From Acanthornis magna (lineage: Eukaryota > Chordata > Aves > Passeriformes > Acanthizidae): DNA of 64,000 nucleotides. The stretch is from positions 310,001 through 374,000 of the forward strand of contig JAWUZG010000028.1 of NCBI GenBank assembly GCA_036785705.1, in the 5' to 3' direction. A program made the translations under genes and the position numbers. Shown here in pieces: positions 11,701-26,700 of the stretch (position 1 is its first letter; each line of letters begins with the position of its first letter). The notes under the pieces were generated by a model, which was given only the letters and a program-made list of their open reading frames with translations, did not search any database and was not told the DNA's origin.

Positions 11701-14700
11701 AACAGACTATGTACTGCCATGAGCTTTTTAAATTCAAATGAAACAGCAGGGAGCTGGGCACCTCCTGGGTGCGCCTCCAAAAAACATCTGGATGTGGAAA
11801 ATCAATGTCACTTTATATGGGCCACTATAATTCAATTTCCAGCAGCCCTGAAAGAGCAGCGTGTCCCACTCTGCAAATGAGTAACAACAAAGTAAAGCAG
11901 GGAACAGGTACCAATTTTTTTCCAGTGAATGGAAATCGCTTAATTCTGTTACAGAAATGCAGAGGGTAGGAACCAATTAAGAGCTGTTTTCACTATGCAG
12001 CTGCCAGTTTACGTCAGCTATTGCTATCAGGACTTTGCTTTTGACAGACACCCTTTATGTCTTTTGAACTGTCACTCTGGATTTAGGAAGTCTCTTTGCA
12101 CCTCTGAGTTTCAAAGAAGAGCTGTTGATCTAACCCAGATTTAGCATTTAAATATACACTCATATATACAACCTGTGAAATAAACAACAACAACAAAATA
12201 AAATTAATTTTCATTTTTTACTTAAATTTCATAGACCCTTGGGAGAACAGTTTTGAAATGTTCCCCTGGAGCTTTTGCAACATGAAAAAATATAAACCAC
12301 ATCAAATTTTAAATTACTGTGCACATACTTTAAGAGAGAAATAATCAACATATCATTACATAAATTAGATTGAGAACCAGCTGTAATATTCCCCATGCTA
12401 TTAATTACACAAGCAGACTGAGGAAAGCCACTGCAAACACATTCTGAGGATTTAATGCTTAGTTCTCACATCTGTCTGGTATCCGTGTACACTATAAAGT
12501 GATTTTGGAAACAGACACGTATTTTTCCTCTCTTTCTTCTACTCTATTTTCTTATTTAGACCACAAACTCTTTGGGGCAATGAGCCTTTGGGCACTGATC
12601 AGAGAGAAAGCAGCAGAATTAAGATCTTCTAACAGAAAATTACCACTTCTTGGCTGAGTTGTTTTTTCAAGCACTGGTGCAAATGTGGCATAAACCACAA
12701 CAAACATCATTTATATTGAAGAATTTTCTCCACATTTTTGAGAGACAGTTCTGACCTGTCCCAGGGGAAGAGATAGAATTTTAACCTATACTAGTTCCAA
12801 CACTATCCACTAAACATGTCTTTATAATTCTAACAAAATTAGTAGATACTGTGGAAATGTGTGAATACACCACAATAATGCAAGCAATCATAGTATATGA
12901 ATTAATTATTAAGGGGAAATTTCCTCTTTCATTAATTAAAATGCATATAATGCATTTTATATCTATATCTATATATAAAGTAATGCATATAATCCCTAAT
13001 ATGTTTCCTGAACATTTTTTCTGCCCTTCAAGAGGAACAGCTCAATACTCCCTGTTTGACACTTTTAGTATTTTTGCATTTGATTTAAAATGAGATCTTA
13101 AACTCTGTGAACTCTTCTATCATACTACCAGGATGTTCTTCACAGGTCTGACTAAATGCAGCAACATTGTCTGCATTTTAATTTTTTTTAAAAGTGTTGT
13201 GGAAAAATAATGTATGTGTATGGCAGGGACAGAATGAGGGGAATGAGGGGGAAGAGGGAGGTGGCATCAGATAATGAAACATTAGTTTGAGCTAAAACTT
13301 TCTTTTCTTTACAGTCTGGTCAAGTCTATGCTGGTTACATGAAGAGTAGGATCAACACTGAAAAAATGCAGTTCTGAAGGTCTCATTAATGAAGGAGACA
13401 GTCTCCATCTCCCACCCAGATATGAATATTCCTCACAGGATCAGGCAAACATCAGCTTAGCACAGTTACCTCACCTTTGCTAGTCCTCATAAATTCAGTG
13501 TTTTGGTTTGCTTGTGGCTTTATAATTAAAAGAGGGAAAGCACACACATGCACAAAATCATCAGTATTTTGTCTGCCAGTGTTCATCCTGGATTACAATT
13601 TCTGGTTCATTTCCCTTACTCTACCTGCCTGCATCTTGAAGCAATAGTAACTTCAGGGTGCAGCATAGTTTCAGACCCTTTCCCCTTCCATTTCAGCTTT
13701 CTAGCCAAGTGCAGAAACTGAAATCAGCATAAATTACAACCTGCAGGTAGGGGAGGATGGGATAATTCTGCCATGTAGGTGAGGAGAGCTGAAATAACCA
13801 TAAATTACAACTAAATAATGGAAAAAAGCAGTGCTGTGGATCTCATGCTGAAAGGAAGAAAAAGAAAAGATTTCCTGACTAAAATAAAATTCTACCTTTA
13901 GGCTTGCTTACATGCTAAGTTTCCAAACATAATTAAGAAATCAGTTCAGTTACTGGGTTATAAATTTAGTCAGCCATAGCAAGCATGGTGCCAGACAACT
14001 GCCACTAAACTGTGCAGGTACAACTCTCTGCTAACGTGCACCATCTTGCATCTGTCAGCCATTTATCATCATCACACTGAGAAGCTGCCAAAAGAGAGAT
14101 CAAGGCCCAGATAGCAACCATTCGTTTAGTGTGATGTGTTCATAGCTGAAGTGCAGAAATCAAAATCAGGAAAAGCTTTGTGAATGTCTAGGTTAGCTTA
14201 AGAGAGCCATGTCCATCTCCTTCAGGGTATGAGAGGAGAGAAGGAGAGAAGTTCCTTTTTGGGAAGCAAGTGAAGGTACATCAGGTCTAACAGCAGAGGT
14301 AGGGTAAGACCAGGATGACACAGGGAGAGGTTCACTGATAAAAACAGAGTTGCTGCCTTGCAACCCAAACCCAAACAGGCAGAAGGACAGCCAGCACAGA
14401 GAGGGATTTAAAGAGGGAGGTTTGATGGTCAGAATACACTGTTGTGTCAGCAATAGACATTTATGTACAGAAACATCTGTAAACAGGAGGATTGAAACTA
14501 GGAGAGGTGAGTCCTGAGCATCAGTAAGGCAAGCTCTGCTTGGCTGCTGGAGAAAGGTGGTTTGGGGAACAAATCCATGAATGAGGACAGGTAACGGGAA
14601 AAGAACTTGTGGAAAATGAGTTTAGGAGATGGTCAGAGTTGAACAGGAAGCCTAACAGAAAGGAGTAGTGAGCATCTGAGGTGTGATTCTGGTTTAGGAC

Positions 14701-17700
14701 AGGGTGTTACACAGAGCCTACAGGGCAGCAGAGACAGGCACAGGGCTGTGCGTCCAGCAGCACTTGCTGTCCCCAGCACGCAGCAGAAGCAGGTGACAAA
14801 CACCAGACTAGTGAGGTTAAACCACAGCTACACAAACAACGCCCAGACAGCTCAGGATTTAAGCCACTTCCCTTGGTAACAGAAACAAAATAAATGCCTC
14901 TTCATTTGTGAGAAGAGGGAGGTGGAAAATGGAGGGCAGGTCTAAGCTTCCCACATGGAGTAGTGCAACAGTTTGGTACTGAACGTAAACGTGCTGGAGT
15001 TGAAAAAAAGTGACAGCTTCACAAGCATTCAAAATTATTCTCCGTTAACAAACCTTCAGTAAAAGACAAACACAGAAAAGGAGATGGGGCTGGAGAACAT
15101 AGGAAAGGCAACTTACAGATGCCAGCGTGGTATTTCAAAGTGCTAACGCTGTGTTTGTGAGCCTTGTACGTCTGGATCCGCTCCCCAGTGTCTACAAACC
15201 AGCACTTCACTGTCCTGTCCGCACTCCCCGAGTACAGGTGCCGATTCACCAGCTGAGGGGAGAGAAAAACCACATCAAAAATGGTCTCTCAGGCACCTTC
15301 GTGAGAGAACTGCACTGAAGGAGCTCATCCCAAGTCACAGTTTCCAACTCAACAGCCTGTTACAAAGAGCAACAAGCTGCACCTTGAAACAGAGGGATGG
15401 TGAGCAAACCAACCTTGAGTTCTTCACAATCACATCTCCTATTGATTTCTGGGTCTTAAAAATGCCCCCAGCTTTCAGAACATAAAAGTTTAGCCCATCT
15501 GCTGGTGCCAGCATGCAGGATTCCAGTGAGCTTAACAATGCTAACCCTATTTCCACAATCAATTACGTTACTAAAGCCTCCAAAAAAACCCCATCAGTGC
15601 AGCTTCTGCAAAGAACTCTTAACACGAACTCTTACCAGATTGTAAGTTTTAATTACCAAAATTAAAAAAAAAATCAGAACAACTCTGCGTAACAATTTTT
15701 TTCTTAAAAAGTAAATTAAAATTAAAATCCTACACACCATAAACTAGCATTTATGTTTAGTATGATCACTCTGCACAAGACCTGTATTTGGAAAGACTTG
15801 CTCCTCCTTTAAACTGTTCTGTGTCCGCATTTCCACAAGTCTTTTTAGACTGTTATTGAATGATTAAATAATTAACCATCCTGACACAAGTTTTTTAACA
15901 TCTTCAAGCAGATTGTCTTCTGCTGTGTGTCTCCCAAAGAAGAATGGTGCCTGATTGCACCAGTCACCCTGCACATTGTGAGAACTCACTGGTGGGGAGG
16001 ATGCGGTTTGCTCCACACAGATAGAACAGAGAATGACAGAAGGATTGCAGTTGGGGAACAGAGACAGAGAGAAAATAACTGACCTGTGCAAGACTAAAAA
16101 ACCAACCAGTGCACAGTAAACAAACTATACAAAGCCTGAAAGCTCAGCAAGGAAAAACTCCACAGTGCACAGAAAAATCTGGCATTCTCTATCTGAAATC
16201 AAACTGAAGGTTTTCACTGCCATTGTTATGTAGAGCCCAACTCCTGGCCCTTGAAGGCAGCCAGTCACTGCAACACCGGGCTGTGGCTTGAGGGAAGTTT
16301 TATGGACTTGCAGCAATCTCTGTATCACAGGGATGGAGAGACAGGAGGGAGAGCCCCTAGTCCCCACCAAGGGCAATTTGCCTAAGGAGCAATGAATGAT
16401 ACCTTGTCTGCCCCCCAGACACACATATCAGAAGGTCTGAATAACCACCAGGGCATGAACCCCTGATGCTTCTCCGGTATCTCCAGGAAACCAACACATG
16501 GCAAATGAACTTGTCATGGTCTTACTCTTAGACCACTTTTAAGGGCTGGTTATTCTGCCACCTTCGATTTGGTCCCCACTCTGCACACTCTGTATCTATA
16601 AGGTTGGAATGCTGTTCACGGTCTTCCATCTCCAGGCCCAATCCAAAAAGAATTGACCCCATTCCCAAAAGGCATCAAAAGTGATGCTTTGTTTGTACAA
16701 AACAACATTGTGCTGTGTTAGAGCATGAAACAAAAGGTATTTTAAGACATGAAGCACTACAGTGATGGGACTGTGATAACTCACACAAGGAATGTGTGCA
16801 GGCCACAGCTCCCAGCAGCCCAGCTGGAGCAGGACATGCCACACTTCCTACCAGCAGACCCTGGCCCATGGGAGAGATTTCATAGCTGAACGCCAGGAGC
16901 TTGTAAAGCACAAACCACTGTAAAAAGCCAGCAGTACTTTCAAATGTCACTTCCTATTACTTTTAAGCTGTTTTAGCAACAGCATTAATACAGCATCTCC
17001 ATGAGGAGAGAACAAATGGCCAGCAGCACTAACAAAATCGAGAGCCGCACAGTTAGCCTGAGGATGGACTTTTAAATTCCATTCTCTCCCTGAATGGGCA
17101 TGAAGAGCATTGTCATGTGCACCTGCTAAATGGAAGAGGATGCTTTGAGTTGAGATCCTGCTGTGTGGTTCGTGGCCAAGTTATTGCATTTCTTTTTTAG
17201 ACATCTTGCTAGCAGCATCAACCCACCCACAGAGCAAGGAAAACACTAAATTATAACTTCCTGCAAGTAAATGCCACTCTGCATTAATGGTACATTAGGT
17301 TATGCTGCTTCATTTCTACATTTAAGTGGGTGTATCAATGCCAAAGTGAAACAAGAGAGCTGCAGCTTGCCTAGATTCGCTAATTTGTTAGATATAAAAA
17401 TGTATTAAATTATTTGAGCTTACTCAGGTAATTTATAGCACTGGGATTGTAAGAGCCTTACAATCACAGAATGGGTTAGATTGGAAGGGACCTTAGAGAT
17501 GATCATGTTCCAAACCCCTGCCCTGGTCAGAGACACCTCCCACCATCCCAGGTTGCTCCAAGCTCCAATCCAGCCTGGCCTTGGACACTTCCAGGGATGG
17601 GGCAGCCACAGCTTCTCTGGGCAACCTGTGCCAGGGCCTCGCCACCCTCACAGCAAGGAATTTCTTCCTAATATCTAATCTAAATCTACACTCTTTCAGT

Positions 17701-20700
17701 TTAAAGCCATTCCTCCTTGTCCCATCACTACATACCCTTGTCCAAAGTGTCTCTCCAGTTCTCTTGGAGCCCCTTTAGGCACTGGAAGGGACTCTGAGAT
17801 CTCCCTGGAGCCTTCTCTTCCCCAGGCTGAACAACCCCAACTCTCTGTGCTTGTCTCCATAGCAGCGGTGCTCCATCCCTCTTCAGCATCTTCACAACCT
17901 CCTCTGGACACACTCCAACAAATCCATGTCTTTCCTCTGCTAAAGATTCCAGAACTGGATGCAGCACTGCAGATGGGGTCTCAAGAGACCAGAAGAGAAA
18001 AGGAGAATCACCTCCCTTGACTTGCTGCCCACACTGGTTTTGTAGCAGCTCTGTATAGGGTTGGCTTTCTGATGCCCAGTCCAAGATCTGGTGAGATGGT
18101 TGGCACACCAACCATCCTCATTAAATTCAAAACTTCTCTGCTGCCCCATGAAACACTTCTCTGCACCTTCCTCCCCCTCACCAGTTTAAACAGGTGAGCA
18201 ACAGTAGAAAAGGATTCTCAGCCTTGCATGGAAAAGGAAATATTAACAGGTTAAACAGTCTACCAGATGCCACAGACTGAGCCTGCAGCAAAGCCAACAG
18301 CAAAACCCAGGGCAGGCTCTGACTGTCACACAGCCCCTCATTCCCATGACATTTTTATAAAACAGCATGAAATGGCTATCAGTGAAGAAAGCCATCAAGA
18401 GCTCTCAGCTCAGGCTGAAATTGCATATCTGCCTTTAGTGATATGATAGGCATAATCTCATCTAAATTAGTGCAGATCTCTACAGCTAAGACAGCCCCTT
18501 TACAGTCACTGTGATCTAGGGCACAATTCCTCCCATCCTGGGGCACATCTGAAACAGATCACTCCTTAGAACTCACTATTTCTCCTCCCCAACAAGGACA
18601 ACCTTCTCAGCTGTGGCCAGATCAATTTAGGTGAGATCACTCCTCCTTCACTTGACTAAAGACAGGTCTAGCTTACAATTCCAGCCTAACCTACAACCCT
18701 TCAGATATCTGCATTTAATAAAAATAATGATCATCATCATTTTCTGTTCTCTCAGCCAAAGCACCTCATAAGCTGGACCCACACTCTGTGGTTTCAAACT
18801 GTTTAGTAGACACAGTTACATATTCCAATCCGTGACTGCCCAGAGAAGCGGTGATGTTTCCAAGGCTGTATTTTCCTTGGCTGCCTTTTGAGCACTTGGC
18901 TCACTTTGGATCAGCGCCCAACAAAGCTGCTGACACAGAAAACCCTGGCCAGGCAAGGACACCTGTGGCAAAGTGGACAACACAGAACAGATTTGCAGCT
19001 CTGATACCAATGGGCTGAGTGGACATTTCAAACCCACGTAGCTTCAAAAGAATTAAAAACCTGCCAACAGTTTGATGCCCAGCTCTAAAGCCTCAGCCAG
19101 ACAGCAGGAAAAAATCACCACATTGATATTTGCAATTCTAGATTGTTAATTTTTCCTCATTGCTATGAGAGATTTTGCTTTGAATGAGACGAAACACTGA
19201 GACATATGAATGGAGCAAATTTGTCCTAAATCTCAGGCCAAAGTACTGGAGATGTAATTATTCCATGAAAATGTTCAGTCAAACTGCTCATGAGTTGCAG
19301 AGTAATAGCAGTAGCAAAATACAAGTTGTAAACACTTTAGTAGTTACAGGTCTCATTAATAAGAAAAAACCTTGGTTGTAGCCCCCAAACACACCAGAAT
19401 TTTAATAAAAAAACAAATTATCACATCCAGGGTTGGTCTCTCAAGACAGTCACAACCCTATTGTTTCACAAGCTTGGCTGAACTGAATAAATGCAGCAGC
19501 TTAAGACAATTTCTACCTGTAAGAATGCCAAAAATATCTGCAAAAGAGCTGTTTAGAAGGTATTTCAACCTTATAGAATGGACTTTGCCCTCCCAATTAA
19601 CCTTTGCTATAAGAAACAATTTTTGGAGAGCCAAGGAGAGGCAGTTGGTTCTCCAAAGAGATTTGGACACATCCTTTTGCTGAGGGTCATTGCACTCAGA
19701 CTGGCTCCCAGGAGCTTCAGGGCGAGTTCACATCAGCAACCACATATCCCATCATCAGTTTATTCTTCTCATGGGGGTCAGTGTTCCGACAATCTGGAAT
19801 TTGGGTCTTCTGTTCACAGCCACTTCTAAGTCAAAAATCACCAAGTTGGACCAATCTCAAATTACAACTATGTAAGCCTTGGGCCGAGTTGAATTTCAAG
19901 ATCCCATTCTAACCACATCCATTTTAATGAGCTAACAAACTCCCTGTGGGCAAGAAATTGTTGGGTTTTTTTTTCCTGAGAATCCATCGAGAATGAGCTC
20001 TCTGAGATGGCTGTTAAGAGAATATTTTTCAACTTTTCTACTGCAGTGCAAAGTGACGGCCCTAGAAATATGTTTCATTCTTACAGGTATTGTACATCTT
20101 CACATTCCTCTCATCCACATCTTCAGCCTCAGATGCAACAAATACAAACACAAATTACAAAAAATATGTGCCCTTAATGTAACTGGTGTGGCAAGAAAAC
20201 ATTTCTGTCCCCATGATCACAACAGCTAAGCACATAAACACAGTGCAGGCAGTGGCTTTGTTCAAAGCATTCTTTTCTTCTAGTCAGCTTTGAAAGGCAA
20301 CTGAAGGGAATGGTTCAAACAAAGGATCTTTTGCAGGAAAACCAGAAGCAAGTCCTTGCCCACTCATGTTCATGTTCTTCAAAAGAGAGTTTTCTTGCAA
20401 GAATGTTTGCTGTAGGATCCAAGCTAAATTCCAAGCTGGATCATTTCTCCCTACCAGCTTTTGGCAGCACAATTTTGATAAATACTCAGAGGCAGAACAA
20501 TCAGCAAAGGACAAAGCAATCCTTGTGAACAGTTTGCAAAGCTACTTAGGAGAGACATTTAGAAAAACATACACAAGTAAATATTTAAATCAGGGTTATT
20601 CAGCCTATTGCAGGCAGTCACATTAATGAAAATGCATCTTTGATTATTAATTGCAAATATTGGTCTTTAGCCAGGCCTGAAATTTTTAAGTGGAAGAATG

Positions 20701-23700
20701 AGCATGAGCTATGTGATTACACTCAGCCCACCCTTGCTTTTTCCCATCACTTCCTATAAAATCTCATTATTGGCTCTTATATGAAGAGGGAGCTCCCAAA
20801 ACAGCTGCTGCACTTCGTCTGCCAAGCTATCAACACACTGCAGGAGAAGGAGAGAAGTGTTCTGGCTGCTGCACTGCAAGTTACCTTGCCTGACTGGGAA
20901 AGTCAAGTAATCAATGCTGCCAAAGCACCTAACATGGACACGATTCCCACCGCAGATAGAAAGTCTCCCAGTAAAAATCTTTCTCAGGCCAATTTAAATG
21001 GTGGAAGGAAGAGAAAAGGGGTGTAAGAACAAGCTGCAGAGCTCCTCTGGCAGCAGTGCACATGCAGTGGGTTCAGCTGGTCACCTCCACCAGACTGACC
21101 CCTGGACAGCAGGACAAGCCTGGGGAATACGAATAGCTCACCCTCTTCACTCCCCTGTCCAGGGGGAAAAGGGAAAGTCCAAACCTCACCAATGCTTTCT
21201 GTTCTGCAATTCTTAATAAGAGTTGTTTCCAGGCTTCTCTAGCTTACACTACCTGGCAACACCACCTCAAAGGATCTTAAAGCAACTGGGGAACATTCAA
21301 AATCCAAAGGTGTCTGTGGATCACCCCTCTGCTTTCCACACACCAGCACTGCAGGAAACAGGGTGGAAAACATGGGTGTGCTTTATGGCTATCTACCCAG
21401 AAAACTCCTTCAAGAAGCTCCAGGAATTTCCATTCACACTATTGGTGTTTACTGGAAAGTAATGGGAGATGACTGGAACAGGCCGGACCTAATTTGCTGC
21501 AGTTCAGAACATCCCAGGGCACTGCCGTTAATAACAGCTTTTTAAAGTTGGGGAAAATATGGTCTCAATATCCAAATTTTTCCTGATCTGTGTCCAGGAT
21601 AAAAAATCACACTGAGCATTTCTCAAACTTTTTGAAAGGTCACCCTCCCTCAGGGATCTTTATTTGAATAAATAAAATGAAAAGACGTCTTTATTTTTCT
21701 TTCCCTTTTTTTCTCCCCACACAACCATTGTACCACCCAGAGAACAGGTAACTGCCTTCAATTGCTGGTACCAACTCAGCTCCTCCAGGACAGGGGAGTG
21801 AAAATCTGATGTAATTAGCAGCTCACTGCTGCACTGAAGAAGACGAATTACTGTCAACAATTAAAACTACTGGCTACTGTGAGCAAGTCAGAGTCCTTCC
21901 TGATCCAGGGTTTGAAAAATACTACCCCATCTGACTGCCACAGATTGCAACACTGTCACTAAGAAGCCTGAGGCAAAAAACGCCCCAAAAGTTTTCTGAG
22001 AACAAAACAAAAATAATAATAAAAAAACCCCACCTCTATTCAGGAAGTTTTCTTTCTGTTGAAACATCTTTGTATGGATTCTGGTGACTGACCCCTTTCT
22101 AAAAGAATGAAAATACCATGTGGGCTGTGCTGAGTGGCAGCCAAGTGGAACAGAAGGGATAGTGTTGAACCCAGAAAGGCAGAGGGAGGAATTAGGAAAG
22201 ATCGACAGCCTAAAGCTACTCAACAGCAGTGACTGCATAAGCTGGGATAAGTTTGAGAGGCCTAGACACTAAATGCTCTCTGTGGGGGCTGTTTGTACCT
22301 CAGCTGGACCCTCCCAGCCCCAAACATTAACTGGTGATGAGAGAAGCGAGGGGTTACCAGTCACTCAGGAAGATTTAGCCAGGACTGCTGCCAACGCAGT
22401 CTTGGCAGCAGCAGTAGCCTTGTGTACTCTGAATTGTTCAGGTTTTCCAAATAGATGTATTGGTTTTGCTTTTCTTCTCCCCTACAAGAAGTTCTGTTTG
22501 TTTAAAGCCATTGTTTAACTCTGTGCTCACAAGCATTGCTCATTCCTGAGCATTCAAAGGGCGTAATTGAATTTCCCAGGCTTCTGGGAGAAGGTCAAGC
22601 CAGTTTTGTGTAACAATTTTAGCAAGAACCCAATTAAATTAAAGCAAGCTCTGTTGTTGCCAATCTGTGCCTTGGAGAAGGGTTACAATTAAACAACAAA
22701 ACATAGCGTGACACTAAGGACAGCAGATTTACTTCAGCATCCTCAAAGTACATTACCACAATATCATAAAAACAAGATTTAACACTGAGAATTTACCCAA
22801 GCAAGACAAACATTACTCCAGGGCAATATGATTTTGTGGGGCTTTTTTTTTTTTCCTTTCTAAAACTGAAGCAAAACAGAATTCCTTCAGTACTCCTAGG
22901 TTTTTAGTCTGCTACTGTCAGCTGTGACTACCTTATTTAGAAACAAAGGCAACTTTCATTAAACAGCTATTAAAGATACATCCTGTAGCCTCTGTAAAGG
23001 AAAAACACTTATGGACAACAAACACAAACACGGAGAGCAGCTAGAAAAACTACTGTCATTAACTTCAGTCAGACACATACATGTATAAACATTTATGCTG
23101 ACCTGAAACTGAGTTACAGACCATCATGTACTCTCTTTAAATAATACTACTAGCATTTTCCGGTGGATAATGAGTGTACAGGATAAGTGCTTGTGCGATA
23201 ATTCCTCTCTTGCTTCATCTGCCTGACCTCCTCCTCTCCCCTGCAACATTAACAAAGCTGGCAGCATTCAACAGAAAAATACTGCAAACAGAAAAACAGA
23301 GTTTTTCAGATCACATTACATTTTTTCCCCTCTCTCCTCTACCATTTCATGATTTCTCTCCCCCATGCTCTGCTTCTCTTTTCCATTTTCCTTGCCCATT
23401 TTCTTGTCTTGCACATCTCTTTCTCCCTTTCTCAAATCACATCTGTGTGGTCTTTAATGTAGGATTTCTTTCAGTTTTATATTTCCCTATTATCTTTTGC
23501 CCACAATTTTGGGTTGGGATTTTTGAAGTTATCTGGTTTACTCTTAGCTTTTTTCCCCTTCCCCTTTTTAAGTCACCTCACCCTGTGCCTGTGTATTGCT
23601 CAGGTTATTTTCTTCAAAGTCTGGTGAGCCTGACTACACAATCCCACTCAGATGAACAGTGCTCTCAGCACACCTACTCATGAGTTCCATGGCCTAGTGG

Positions 23701-26700
23701 GATTTAAATACATTTTGAGCTAGAAGTTAGACCAGCGCAGCCACTAGAAGATAAGAGGAGACCAGTAAGTGTTTTAGAGAAAGAGGGTTTGTCTCAAGAC
23801 CAAAGAACACTATTATTTTGTTATTACATGAATATTTAAGGTCACCATTTATAACCTGTCTCAGAAGAGCTTCTTTATGAATGAAAAGACAACTGAGACG
23901 CGCATGAGTTAAGACATAGACACCCAAAAGCTCTCGAAGCCTCTGCCCTTACCTCTAGGCAAATTACTGATCCTTGGTGCTCTTTGAACACTTTCAGCTG
24001 CTCTCCAGTGACGATGTTCCAGGTCCTGATGGTGTAATCTGTGCTGCCAGAGAACAGCTCCCTGTTTGGTGCGTCAAGTATAAGGCATAAGACGGCCCCA
24101 GTGTGTCCCAGCAGGGTCTGGTAGCAGCGCCCGCTGGACACCCACCAGACCTTCACAGTGCAGTCCGTGCTCCCTGTCACCAGCAGGTCTCTGCTCACTT
24201 TCTCCTCCTCCTCCTCTTCCTCCTCCTCTTCTTCAAGCACATCCCTGGAGGAATAGTGAGCTAGAGTCAGGACACAGTTCCGGTGGCCCCGGAATTCCTG
24301 GATCTGTTTCTCCTTGTCCACGCTCCAGCAGCGGGCTGTCCTGTCATAGGAGCCACTGAAGAGATAGTCTTTGGCAACAAGGATCCTGCAAAAAATAAAG
24401 TTTGTGTGTATGAACAGTATTGTTCTTTTTACATAACCATATTTTGTCACAGTTTCAGTGCCAAGTACCTCAAAGTATGAATCAGTAGCATGAACACAAC
24501 ATCTTTGGAGTTTTTAAAAATCAAACACTTCCGTGTTTCTACTTTTACAATAGAGATCCCTTGTTCAGGTACACTGATGCAGACATTTTTACACTATAGC
24601 ATTGTAAATTTGTGCATTTAGTTTTGCTAAAATTCCTTCCATCAGGTATTATGGACTTCCATAAGTTATACATAATAGCTACAAGTTTGTTATATTGCTT
24701 GGTTTGGGTTTGTTAGTGTTTTTTAATTAACTCATTCTTGCTAACTTTTCCTTAATATTTCTTTATACAAACTATTTATAAACTGAGCTATGACAATATC
24801 TTGGAATTAACAACAACAACAAAGCAATAAAACAATATTCCAGGAATCTGAGCTGGAACTGACAGTGTGCAAACTAACCATCTTTTGCCATCAAATAATT
24901 AGAGTGCAAGAAAGAAAAACATCTAATTTCACATAGCTCAGGACCTCAAAAAAGGTAAAGCAACAGCACCCCATTCATTACATAATTGAAGAGCAAACCA
25001 GAGATTACAGCTCAGGAATTCAATTTCCTGGGCCTTCAAAATAATGAGTTATAGCTGCAAAAACATACAACAACAAAAATCTCTAGAGCTGATATTTCCA
25101 AACCAGAGATAGGGAACATCCATAACTTGCCTTCTTTGTCAGCTGAGTTTGGTCCTCTGGAACCTTTCAAACAGGCAACAAAGTCATACGAATGGGGAAC
25201 ACATTTCCCATTTGCTGTGTCAAGCAAAAATCAGGCCAGTGCCAAACCAGAGCAAGCCTTCCTAACTATTTACAGAATCTCACTACACATCATATGTGTT
25301 TTGAGTTTAGAAAGGGACTAAAAAGCCCACACGCCCACCAGAAAAGAAATGTTAAAAAAATACCAATCTTTGACTGGTCTATTTGCCATTAATTAAATTG
25401 AGTCCAACTATTAACAGGCACTTTAAAAGGACAGGCCAATCAACACACACAGTAAGTTTAATAATAAACTTCATTTGCCCATACAGGAATAATTACAGAG
25501 AAATCCCTGACTTTATCCTTGTTGCTGGCACAAAAGCCTGACACGATGTTTTTAAACCTATTTATCAGAAGCATCTGTTATCAATTGGATAATTTCTTCT
25601 GGAATTTCATTCCTAGCCCTGGATTCCACTCCCCTGCTGTGTGCCTTTCATTTCTCTTCTATCTATGTCAGCAGTGCTGCTAGCAAAACTAATCATTGCA
25701 GCACAGAACACGAACTCAGAGGTTTACACAGCCCATTTATGAGTGCAGTAACGGAGAACTGCAGTGAAATGACAAAGTGAGTGCCAACAGCTGACAGGAA
25801 CACAAGGGGAGAACCCCACCTGTTGACAATGGATGTGTGTCCTCGGTAAATGGCCAAGCACTGCCCGGTCACCACGTCCCACTTCCGAATGGTGTGGTCA
25901 GCGCTGCACGTGAAGGCAGCCTCGTTCTCCAGGTGGCAAAAGGTGATGTAACTTTCATGTCCTAGCAATAACAAAGGAAATCAGTCACTGTGGGGGCAGA
26001 AAGGACAGACCAGTCCAGCTCTTCACCTTAACTAAAAATATAAACAAATTTACCCAAACTGCAGTTTTAAATGCAGCACCGTGCTCTTCACATTTAAGGA
26101 TTTGAAAACACAACCATTTCAAGTCACAGCAGAAAACTTCACTGATATCAGGATTAAGTGGAAATTACTTTAAGTGAAAAGTACAGTTCCACCAATCAGG
26201 TAAATCAAAGAGTATTCTAAAAACTATAATGAGCTAAACTAATATGAATATAATAAAAATCAGACTAATGAAGTTTAAAACCAGTAAAAAAACTGGTTTA
26301 TTGTTTTAATAATGAAATGCTTTTTCTTCCTGCTTCTGAAGTCAGGGGGAAAAAGGCTGCATTTCAACCGAGCCCACTGACTGCCAGGACACAAACGGTC
26401 ATAAATTAAAGCATGAAACCTGAAAAAGCAACCTGAGACTTACCAGCAAGTTTAATTTCATTGTCCAGGCAGAATGAAAAGCAAACAAAAAATAGTATCA
26501 GGTAAATAGTCAGCCAATACTTTCCCCCACAACTAATAATATTAATAAATTCCACAATTTTTGTAGTATCAGTATACCTTTAAGGAAATGACATAGAAAG
26601 AAAGAATAAGAGCACAATTGTTTATACAATATTCAGAGTACATAGGGATTCTACAGTTACAATAAAAACAGACACAGCCACTGCTCTAAAAATGTCATAC

